8,615 nucleotides of DNA, taken from contig JAUXIR010000044.1 in the NCBI GenBank assembly GCA_030620915.1, forward strand, positions 1 to 8,615, written 5' to 3'. Under the pieces are notes generated by a model that was given only the letters and a program-made list of their open reading frames with translations, searched no databases and had not been told where the DNA came from. Origin of the DNA: Geopsychrobacter sp. Lineage in GTDB: Bacteria; Desulfobacterota; Desulfuromonadia; Desulfuromonadales; Geopsychrobacteraceae. Positions 1-5,967 of this stretch are shown here, one piece after another; within the stretch, counting starts at the first letter, position 1, and each line of letters starts with the position of its first letter. The position numbers and the translations under genes were made by a program.

Positions 1-80
1 ACCGATTTATGCATATGAGCAATGTTTTTCTTCATACCTAAGAACGTTGTTTGATATTATCACATCAAGTCTCATAGGTC

Positions 81-106
81 CGAGTACTCCGAAAGTGGAG
101 CACTCG
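81..106. repeat. Imperfect inverted repeat, possible activator site or upstream terminator stem
   Basis: CGAGTACTCC (81-90) is followed after six bases by GGAGCACTCG (97-106). The arms pair at nine of ten positions, with one A/C mismatch. No T-run follows, so a classical terminator is unlikely. The centre is about 170 bp upstream of the start site expected from the sigma-54-like promoter, a usual distance for an enhancer-binding-protein site. That function is inferred. Confidence 0.5.
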
Positions 107-173
107 CGCTACGCGGCAGAAAACAAACTCCAAACCCATCGGCAAGTCACTGTTATTGCAGAATAAAAATGTC

Positions 174-186
174 ATATCCTGGATAT
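174..186. repeat. 13-bp perfect palindrome upstream of the sigma-54 promoter
   Basis: ATATCC-T-GGATAT is a perfect 6-1-6 dyad. Its centre lies about 85 bp upstream of the predicted transcription start. This suits a dimeric transcription factor or bacterial enhancer-binding protein, but the short AT-rich sequence could also arise by chance. Confidence 0.4.
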
Positions 187-237
187 TTATCGAACCCAAG
201 GGAACGAAACAAGTCACAAAACACAGCGTTCTGAATA

Positions 238-254
238 CTGGCACAGCTAATGCA
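238..254 (+). promoter_or_regulatory. Candidate sigma-54 (RpoN) promoter
   Basis: The sequence CTGGCACAGCTAATGCA matches the RpoN consensus YTGGCACG-N4-TTGCW. It has the invariant GG (240-241) and GC (252-253) separated by exactly ten bases. The departures are A for G after GGCAC and A for the first T of TTGC. Transcription would begin near position 265, leaving an untranslated leader of about 55 nt before the ATG at 320. RpoN control of amino-acid transport is common in proteobacteria, so the context fits. It implies an enhancer-binding activator encoded elsewhere. Confidence 0.6.
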
Positions 255-319
255 CATACTAGAACACAGATTTGTTACTGACATATTTAAACCGATGATC
301 ACATCCAAAGGAGGAAACA

Positions 320-1564
320 ATGCTCAAAAGAAGAACATGGGTTCTGACCCTGCTGGCAGCGCTTTTACTGGTGGCCCCAGTCTGCGCAACTGAAGCGCGC
401 GATTTTTTCAAGGTCGGCGTGGTCACTTCGATCTCCGGCGAACTTGCAACCGGCGGTAACGTGACCAAACGCGGCTATGATCTCTGGGCCGCAGCCGTCA
501 ATGCCCAGGGCGGAATCGCAATCAACGGCAAGCAGTACCCGGTGCAGCTGTTCTATGCCGATGCCCAGTCCCAGCCCTCACAGGGGGCCTCGGCGGCGGA
601 GCGCCTGATCACCCAGGAGAAGGTCGACTTCATCCTCGGCCCTTACTCCTCGGGAGTGACCATGGCCGCCGCCCCGGTGGTGGAGAAGTACAAGGTGCCG
701 CTGATCACCGGCTCGGCCGAATCGCCGTTGATCTGGCTGAACAAGTTCAAGTACACCTTCGGTACCATCCCGCCGGTCAGCTTTACCGGTGCGACGCCGA
801 TCACCACCTTAAGCGCCCTGCCCGACCCACCCAAGACCGCAGTCATCCTCGGTTCAAACGACACCTTCTCCAAGGCGACCGCAGAAGCGTTCAAGGCGGC
901 CGCCGAGAAAGCCGGCATCAAGGTGATCAAGTATAATATCGTTCCGGCCGGTCAGGATCTAACCCCGCTGATGTCGGCGGTGCGTGGCCTGCGCCCCGAC
1001 CTGGTCGCCTTCGGCGGGCATGATGAGGAGTTGATCAAGCTGGTCAAGTCGCTGCAGCAGATCAATTACACCCCCAAGGCGTTGCTGATGCATTACGGCG
1101 TTACCGAACCGGCCTTTATTGAAGCACTCGGCAACAACTCCAACCAGGTCTATGGCGCATCGGTCTGGACTCCGACCGCCAAAACCAGTGGCGATCTGCT
1201 ATGGGCCGATGCCCCCAGCTATGCTGCCGCCGCGGAGAAGGCCTATCAGGTTCCACCTGACTACACCCAGGCCGGTTCCTCGGCTGCCGGTCTGGCCTAC
1301 CAGGCCGCCCTGCAGAAGATCGGCGCTACCCCGCCCCTGTCTGAAAGCGAGCGCATCGCCCTGATTCAAGCACTCGAGGAGCTGGACGTTGAAACCTTCT
1401 ATGGCCGGATCAATTTTGCCAATGAGGGTGAGTACTACCACGCCAACGTCGGCCTGACCCCGCTGACCATCCAGATCCAGGACAAGCAGGTGCTGGTCGT
1501 CGGTCCGCACAATGAGATGGAATCGGCCCCGCAGTACCCGATGCTCAGCTGGAAGAAGCGCTAA
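320..1564 (+). CDS. ABC transporter periplasmic substrate-binding protein (LivK/HAAT type)
   Basis: This 414-residue protein is the solute receptor of the importer encoded downstream. Residues 1-26 form a signal peptide: Lys/Arg at 3-5, a hydrophobic core from about 7 to 19, and cleavage after VCA (23) or TEA (26). C22 is preceded by V, so there is no proper lipobox and the protein is probably soluble in the periplasm. The mature part is a type I periplasmic binding fold (Peripla_BP_6): strand KVGVV at 31-35, NAQGGI at 61-66, and the ligand-pocket loop GPYSSG at 107-112, followed by a VPLITGSAESP-like hinge strand. It is some 45 residues longer than E. coli LivK/LivJ. The start is set by AAAGGAGG at 307-314, five bases before the ATG. 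The substrate cannot be read from sequence: branched-chain or other hydrophobic amino acids are the default, but aromatic acids, amides or urea are handled by relatives. Confidence 0.9.
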   Translation: MLKRRTWVLTLLAALLLVAPVCATEARDFFKVGVVTSISGELATGGNVTKRGYDLWAAAVNAQGGIAINGKQYPVQLFYADAQSQPSQGASAAERLITQEKVDFILGPYSSGVTMAAAPVVEKYKVPLITGSAESPLIWLNKFKYTFGTIPPVSFTGATPITTLSALPDPPKTAVILGSNDTFSKATAEAFKAAAEKAGIKVIKYNIVPAGQDLTPLMSAVRGLRPDLVAFGGHDEELIKLVKSLQQINYTPKALLMHYGVTEPAFIEALGNNSNQVYGASVWTPTAKTSGDLLWADAPSYAAAAEKAYQVPPDYTQAGSSAAGLAYQAALQKIGATPPLSESERIALIQALEELDVETFYGRINFANEGEYYHANVGLTPLTIQIQDKQVLVVGPHNEMESAPQYPMLSWKKR

Positions 1565-1572
1565 ACCTGCGA

Positions 1573-1585
1573 TCAGACAGTCTGA
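1573..1585. repeat. 13-bp perfect palindrome just after the binding-protein stop codon
   Basis: TCAGAC-A-GTCTGA is a perfect 6-1-6 dyad starting nine bases after the stop codon. As RNA it could fold into a five-pair stem with a three-base loop. It may protect the 3' end of the binding-protein message together with the larger hairpin at 1605-1651, or be a protein site, or be chance. Confidence 0.35.
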
Positions 1586-1604
1586 ATACCTAAGTGTTAC
1601 ACAG

Positions 1605-1651
1605 CTGGTCACGGAGGCGGCTTCCCGATAAGGGTCCGCCTCCGCGACCGG
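1605..1651 (+). promoter_or_regulatory. Strong intercistronic hairpin between binding-protein and permease genes
   Basis: CTGGTC-A-CGGAGGCGG (1605-1620) pairs with CCGCCTCCG-C-GACCGG (1636-1651). That gives nine uninterrupted GC-rich pairs, one A/C mismatch and six more pairs including a G-T wobble, closed by a 15-base loop in which CCC and GGG can also pair. No T-run follows, so it is not a complete intrinsic terminator. Its position between the receptor gene and the membrane genes fits a role in shielding the upstream message from 3' exonucleases, so that the receptor is made in excess. That role is inferred. Confidence 0.6.
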
Positions 1652-1746
1652 CAATACGGACAAACAATCCCCCCCCATCCCCTTATGCAGGGCGGCTCGG
1701 GCTGAACGACCGAACGGGTCTTACGCATCGGCAGGAGGAATACCCA

Positions 1747-2631
1747 ATGGAACTGTTACCCCAGGCCCTGATCGACGGCATTCTGCTCGGCGGCATCTAT
1801 ATTACCATCGCCATCGGCTTCTCGCTGGTTTACGGCGTGATGCACATCATCGATTTCGCCGTTGGCGAATGGATCATGCTCGGCGCCTTCTTGGGACTCT
1901 ATCTCAACAAGTGGACCGGTCTCGACCCCTTCCTGCTGCTGCCGCTGGTCTTTGTGGTCTTCGGCCTGATCGGTTATCTTCTCCAGCCGGTCATCCACCG
2001 CGTGATCAGCGGCCGGCAAGGCAACCCCCTGCTGATGGGGCTGGTCTTCACCTTCGGCCTGGCGCTGATGTTCCGCGGCATCGCCCTGACCGGCTTCGGG
2101 TTTTACAGCCATTCGATCCCCTCGACCTTTTCCGATAAATCCTTCTTCTACGAGCAGGGGACCTTCTTCATGACCGTCTCCGGCATCCGCCTGGCCGGGC
2201 TGATCTACGCGCTGGTGATTACCGTCGCCCTGCACTGGCTGCTGAAGAAGACCAATTTCGGCCTTGGCGTGCGCGCCCTGGCCCAGAACCGCGATGCCGC
2301 CGCATTGATGGGGGTCAACGGCAAGCGAACCAGCTCCTACGTCTACGGGATCTATGTCGGAATCAGCGCCATGACCGGCGTATTGATCGGCAGCATCCTC
2401 TCAGTCAGTGCCCAGATGGGGCCCGATTATACCATCGTCGCCTTCTTCGTGGTGGTACTGGCCGGCATGGGTCATCTGGCCGGTGTCCCCTGGGCAGCCT
2501 TCCTGCTCGGACTGGTGCAGTCGTTCTTCCTGATCTACCTCGATCCCGGCCTCACCATGCTGGCGGTCTTCGCCATCCTCTTCACCATCCTGCTGGTCTC
2601 CCCCCGGGGCCTGTTCGCTAAGGGAGTCTAA
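1747..2631 (+). CDS. livH: Branched-chain amino acid ABC transporter permease LivH
   Basis: LivH is one of the two membrane subunits that form the inner-membrane channel of the HAAT importer. The 294 residues contain about eight hydrophobic helices, beginning with a typical LivH N-terminus (ALIDGILLGGIYITIAIG at 7-24) and the segment SLVYGVMHIIDFAVGEW at 26-42. The cytoplasmic EAA-type coupling loop that docks the ATPase lies at about 169-191 (TNFGLGVRALAQNRDAAALMG). The end (LLVSPRGLF) is also typical. The frame stays open upstream to an ATG at 1594, but I start at 1747: AGGAGG at 1733-1738 precedes it by eight bases, homology begins there, and the 51 extra residues would be encoded by the intergenic hairpin. 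The stop is four bases before the livM start. Confidence 0.94.
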   Translation: MELLPQALIDGILLGGIYITIAIGFSLVYGVMHIIDFAVGEWIMLGAFLGLYLNKWTGLDPFLLLPLVFVVFGLIGYLLQPVIHRVISGRQGNPLLMGLVFTFGLALMFRGIALTGFGFYSHSIPSTFSDKSFFYEQGTFFMTVSGIRLAGLIYALVITVALHWLLKKTNFGLGVRALAQNRDAAALMGVNGKRTSSYVYGIYVGISAMTGVLIGSILSVSAQMGPDYTIVAFFVVVLAGMGHLAGVPWAAFLLGLVQSFFLIYLDPGLTMLAVFAILFTILLVSPRGLFAKGV

Positions 2632-2635
2632 AGCC

Positions 2636-3682
2636 ATGCGCAGCAAGATTATCACCTGGAGTATACTGGTTGTCCTGGTCCTGGGGATCGTGCCCCTGTT
2701 TGTCAGCGATGCCTTCGTCCTGCGAATCCTCACCGAAGCGATCATGTGGATCGGGCTGGCCATCACCTTTGATGTCCTGGCGGGCTACACCGGCTACCTG
2801 AATTTCGGTCACGGCGCATTTTTCGGCATCGGCGCCTATACGACGGCAATTATGATGGTAAGAGCCAACTGGCCCTTTACCCTGGCGCTGCTTGCCGGCG
2901 CGCGGGTCACCACAATCTGTGCGCTGGCCGCCGGCTTCCCGACCCTGCGCCTGCGCGGCGCCTACTTTGCCATCGCCACCTGGGCCCTCTCGCTGGCGAT
3001 CCAGCAATTGGCACTGATTCTGACGATCACCGGCGGCCCTGACGGCATGCGCCTGCCGCCGTTCTTGAACCCGCTCTACTTCTTCTACCTCATGCTCGGC
3101 GTGGTTGCGTCCACCTTTTTTCTGCTCTGGTTCCTGCTCGAACGTGCGCCCTTCGGCCTCAAACTCAAGGCGATCCGCGAGGATGAACTGGGCGCCCAGT
3201 CCCTCGGTCTCAACCCGACCCGGCTCAAGATCCAGGCCTTTGTGCTCTCGGCGGTGCCGACCGGAATCCTGGGCGGCATCTATGCCTACTGGATCACCTT
3301 CATCGATCCCGCTTCAACCCTGAGCGATCTGGTCAGCGATCAAGCTCTGGTGATGGTGGTCTTCGGCGGCATGGGGACGCTGATCGGGCCGGTTATCGGC
3401 GCGGTCTTGATCTTCTCCTTCAAGACCATCTTCTGGGCCTATCTGTCCGACTTCCAGTTGCTCTACCTGATTATCCTCGGCGCGGTCATCGCCCTGAGCG
3501 TGGTGTTTCTGCCGAACGGGCTCTGGGGGACCATCAGGGACCGCAATAGCGGTAGAGGTGGGCTGAAAAAGAAGCTGACTGGCCCGCCGCCAGGCATTGA
3601 AGCTGAGAAAAAGGATGAAACAAATAAATCTATCCTGACCGCCGAACTCAAGTCCTGCACACAGAAAGACGGGGTGAAATGA
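2636..3682 (+). CDS. livM: Branched-chain amino acid ABC transporter permease LivM
   Basis: LivM is the second channel subunit, partner of LivH. The 348-residue protein shows the family landmarks in order: GYLNFGHGAFFGIGAY (about 53-68), PTLRLRGAYFAI (102-113), TGGPDGM (132-138), the ATPase-docking loop PFGLKLKAIREDELGAQSLG (172-191) and the closing hydrophobic block ending VVFLPNGLWG. AGGGAG at 2621-2626, inside the end of livH, is nine bases before the ATG. After the last helix there is a hydrophilic, lysine-rich tail of about 45 residues. Its final third is AT-richer than the rest of the gene, and most LivM proteins stop soon after the PNGL-like motif. The tail is probably cytoplasmic and its role is unknown. 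The stop overlaps the livG start (ATGA at 3679-3682), implying coupled translation. Confidence 0.94.
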   Translation: MRSKIITWSILVVLVLGIVPLFVSDAFVLRILTEAIMWIGLAITFDVLAGYTGYLNFGHGAFFGIGAYTTAIMMVRANWPFTLALLAGARVTTICALAAGFPTLRLRGAYFAIATWALSLAIQQLALILTITGGPDGMRLPPFLNPLYFFYLMLGVVASTFFLLWFLLERAPFGLKLKAIREDELGAQSLGLNPTRLKIQAFVLSAVPTGILGGIYAYWITFIDPASTLSDLVSDQALVMVVFGGMGTLIGPVIGAVLIFSFKTIFWAYLSDFQLLYLIILGAVIALSVVFLPNGLWGTIRDRNSGRGGLKKKLTGPPPGIEAEKKDETNKSILTAELKSCTQKDGVK

Positions 3683-4407
3683 AGGCAGCGCCACTGCTAG
3701 AACTGAAATCGGTCACCAAGACCTTCGGCGGCCTGACCGCCAACAACCAGGTCTCCTTCAAGGTCCAGCCCGGCGAGATCGTTGGCCTGATCGGGCCCAA
3801 CGGGGCGGGCAAGACCACCCTGTTCAACGTGATCAGCGGCTACTACGCCCCCTCGCACGGCCAGATCCTGTTCGATGGCAAGGATATCAGCGGCAAGCCC
3901 CCCTACGAGCTGGCAGCCCTGGGGATAGGTCGGACTTTCCAGGTGGTCAAGCCCTTTGCGGGCTTAAGCGTGCTGGAAAACGTGCTGATCGCCTCGTTTT
4001 TACGCTACCCCAAGCGCGCACAGGCGGAAAAACACGCCTGGTCCATCCTCGAGACCACCGGCCTGGCAGACCGCGCCGAGGTCTCGGCCGCCGGGCTGAC
4101 CCTGGCCGGGCGTAAGCGGCTGGAGATCGCCAAGGCGCTGGCCCTGGAGCCCTCCTTTCTGCTGCTCGACGAGGTGGTCGCCGGACTCAACCCGACCGAG
4201 GTCGACCTGACCATCGAACTGATTCTCAAGCTGCGTGACCAGGGGGTAACCATCCTGATTGTCGAGCACATCATGCGGGTCATCATGCAGATCTGTGACC
4301 GGCTGGCGGTACTCAATTACGGCGAAAAGATCGCCGAGGGCACGCCCGAAGAGATTTCGAGCAATCCCGCGGTTATCAAAGCTTATCTGGGAGAGACGGC
4401 GGCATGA
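3679..4407 (+). CDS. livG: Branched-chain amino acid ABC transporter ATP-binding protein LivG
   Basis: LivG is one of the two cytoplasmic ATPases that drive uptake. In 242 residues it has Walker A GPNGAGKT (39-46), the Q-loop RTFQ (Q88), Walker B FLLLDE (160-165) and the H-loop histidine H197 in IVEH. The ABC signature is unusual: where canonical LivG has LSYGQ or LSGGQ, this protein reads LTLAGRKRLEIAKAL (140-154), and Walker B is followed by VVAGL rather than PxAGL. As I recall, similar RKR-type signatures occur in a branch of HAAT-family ATPases, so this probably marks a subfamily and not a broken enzyme. Translation likely depends on coupling to livM, because only a close-set GGGG (3671-3674) precedes the ATG. 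The stop overlaps the livF start (ATGA at 4404-4407). Confidence 0.94.
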   Translation: MKAAPLLELKSVTKTFGGLTANNQVSFKVQPGEIVGLIGPNGAGKTTLFNVISGYYAPSHGQILFDGKDISGKPPYELAALGIGRTFQVVKPFAGLSVLENVLIASFLRYPKRAQAEKHAWSILETTGLADRAEVSAAGLTLAGRKRLEIAKALALEPSFLLLDEVVAGLNPTEVDLTIELILKLRDQGVTILIVEHIMRVIMQICDRLAVLNYGEKIAEGTPEEISSNPAVIKAYLGETAA

Positions 4408-5114
4408 ATATTCTCGAAGCAAACTCGGTATCGGTCAAGTATGGTGATTTCCAGGCACTCTGGGATATCTCCATTTCGGTCAAGGCTGGTCAACTGGTCG
4501 CACTGATCGGCGCCAATGGTGCCGGTAAGACCACCACCCTGAAAACCATCTGCGGTCTAGTACCGCTGGCCGAGGGACAGATCATCTATCAGGGGAATCT
4601 GATCAGCGGCGTGCCGGTTCATCAGGTGGTCGATCAAGGGATCACCCTGGTTCCAGAGGGGCGGCAGTTATTTCCGAAGATGACCGTCGAAGAGAACCTG
4701 CTGGTCGGCGCCTACCTGAAAAGAACCCAGGAGAAAAAGGCCGCAACCCTGCAACGGGTCTTCCAGCTGTTCCCACGTCTCGAGGAGCGTCGCACCCAGA
4801 CCGCCGAGACCCTCTCCGGCGGCGAGCAACAGATGGTCGCTATCGGCCGGGCGCTGATGCAGGATCCAAAGGTGATCATGTTCGACGAGCCGAGTCTGGG
4901 CTTGGCGCCGATTCTGGTCCAGGAGGTGTTCGAAGTCATCCAGCAGCTGCACCAGCAAGGGCTGACGGTCTTCATCGTCGAACAGAATGTCCACCAGACG
5001 CTCAAGATTGCCGATTACTGTTATGTCATGGAGAATGGTCGAATCGTCCAGGAGGGGACCGGCAAGGATCTGGAGTCCGACCCAAAAATCCGCGAAGCCT
5101 ACCTCGGCTTCTGA
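4404..5114 (+). CDS. livF: Branched-chain amino acid ABC transporter ATP-binding protein LivF
   Basis: LivF is the second cytoplasmic ATPase, expected to pair with LivG. The 236 residues carry Walker A GANGAGKT (36-43), the LivF-type Q-loop region VPEGRQLFP (83-91), a full ABC signature LSGGEQQ (137-143) and Walker B VIMFDE (157-162) followed by PSLGLAP. The H-loop position is glutamine (IVEQN, Q194), as is normal for LivF. It therefore supplies the canonical signature that LivG lacks, while LivG supplies the H-loop histidine. GGGAG at 4389-4393 lies ten bases before the ATG. The protein ends with the usual REAYLG motif. No terminator is visible before the next gene, 34 bp away. Confidence 0.95.
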   Translation: MNILEANSVSVKYGDFQALWDISISVKAGQLVALIGANGAGKTTTLKTICGLVPLAEGQIIYQGNLISGVPVHQVVDQGITLVPEGRQLFPKMTVEENLLVGAYLKRTQEKKAATLQRVFQLFPRLEERRTQTAETLSGGEQQMVAIGRALMQDPKVIMFDEPSLGLAPILVQEVFEVIQQLHQQGLTVFIVEQNVHQTLKIADYCYVMENGRIVQEGTGKDLESDPKIREAYLGF

Positions 5115-5148
5115 TCTATTCTTAAAAAAAACCGCTTCAGGAGCTCAC

Positions 5149-5925
5149 ATGTCCATCAAGCATATACTGGTCCACCTCGATAACTCCCCGCAAAGTCGTT
5201 CCCGACTTGAGTTCGCCCTTGGGCTGGCGCGCCGGCAGCAGGCGTTTCTGAGCGGCTGCTATGCCGTCGATGAACCCGATCGCCATCAGGAAGAACAGGC
5301 GCAGCTCAAGGACTTCTTCCTCGAGCAGACCCGCGACACTGAGCCTGCGGCGCAATGGCTCAGCCTGAAGGAGACCGGCAGCAGTCAGGCGTTGAATCTC
5401 GAATTTTGCAGTTTGGCGCGCTGCGCCGACCTGGTCCTCGTTGGTCAACCCGACCCGAAAAGTAACCCGGGCGCCGCCCGCGAGCTGACCGAAAAACTTA
5501 TCCTGCATAGCGGTCGGCCGGTGCTGATACTGCCCTATGCCGGACAATTTGATCCAGAGTGTGAACGGGTCATGGTCGCGTGGAACGGCGGGCGCGAGTC
5601 GACTCGGTCGCTACATGACGCCCTGCCGCTGTTGCAGCAGGCCCGACAGGTCAACCTCATCGGCTTGATTCCCGCCGGTGCCAAGGCTTCGGAGTTGCGC
5701 GACTCGCTGACGATGCTCGGCGAGCACCTGGCACATCATGACATCCGGGCCCACACGGAGACCCAGGTCTGCATCGATATCAGCAAGGGAGATATGCTGC
5801 TGAACCGTAGCGCTGAAGAGGGGATCGGCCTTCTGGTCGCCGGCGGCTATTACCGAGATCATCTAGGCAAGGTCGCCGTGCACCTGCTGAAACACATGAC
5901 CATCCCGGTTCTGATGGCCCACTAA
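5149..5925 (+). CDS. Universal stress protein, tandem UspA domains
   Basis: This 258-residue cytoplasmic protein has two UspA-type alpha/beta domains. The first begins with HILVHLDNSPQS (5-16) and closes with GRPVLILPY near 130. The second begins with ERVMVAWNGGRES near 138-150 and ends with HMTIPVLMAH. Many nucleotide-binding Usp domains have G-x2-G-x9-G(S/T) before that last strand. Here the second domain reads AGGYYRDHLGKVAVHLL (231-247), several residues shorter and without that pattern, so ATP binding is doubtful. I start at 5149, where AGGAG (5139-5143) sits five bases upstream, although the frame stays open back into livF. The 34-bp gap to livF suggests co-transcription with the transporter. 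Usp proteins are known as partners of some transporters (TeaD with the TeaABC ectoine importer), so a regulatory role is plausible but unproven. Confidence 0.9.
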   Translation: MSIKHILVHLDNSPQSRSRLEFALGLARRQQAFLSGCYAVDEPDRHQEEQAQLKDFFLEQTRDTEPAAQWLSLKETGSSQALNLEFCSLARCADLVLVGQPDPKSNPGAARELTEKLILHSGRPVLILPYAGQFDPECERVMVAWNGGRESTRSLHDALPLLQQARQVNLIGLIPAGAKASELRDSLTMLGEHLAHHDIRAHTETQVCIDISKGDMLLNRSAEEGIGLLVAGGYYRDHLGKVAVHLLKHMTIPVLMAH

Positions 5926-5967
5926 GCCAGGCCTTCGCGGCTCAAGGTTACTGGAGAATCTTAAAGG

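Larger units (their letters stand above)
1..319. other. Leader region upstream of the ABC transporter operon, no gene
   Basis: These 319 bases are clearly more AT-rich than the genes that follow, and I see no credible coding sequence in them. The stretch holds an inverted repeat at 81-106, a 13-bp palindrome at 174-186, a sigma-54-like promoter at 238-254 and the Shine-Dalgarno site of the first gene at 307-314. A minus-strand reading frame at 259-468 is a shadow of the first gene: it has no support and overlaps its signal peptide. Nothing shows which gene lies further upstream. Confidence 0.7.

Noticed and set aside
341..388. Lipoprotein signal on the binding protein (Cys22)
   Set aside because: The residue before the cysteine is valine, preceded by proline, which breaks the lipobox rule. 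A signal peptidase I site (VCA or TEA) fits better.
1594..1746. N-terminal extension of livH from the ATG at 1594
   Set aside because: The 51 extra residues are encoded by the intergenic hairpin and poly-C region and have no membrane-protein character. The ATG at 1747 has an AGGAGG site and starts exactly where LivH-like sequence begins.
1756..2235. Long antisense frames opposite livH (also opposite livM, livG and livF)
   Set aside because: They read as glutamine-, aspartate- and glycine-rich low-complexity protein, the usual antisense shadow of hydrophobic GC-rich genes. The sense strand is strongly supported by homology.
4987..5148. Upstream extension of the stress-protein frame into livF
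   Set aside because: It overlaps the 3' end of livF in another frame. The ATG at 5149 has its own AGGAG and begins with the conserved Usp first strand.
5926..5967. Bidirectional terminator between the convergent stress-protein and M50 genes
   Set aside because: Only short, weak pairings such as AGCC with GGCT are present, with no T-run on either strand, so no terminator can be supported.
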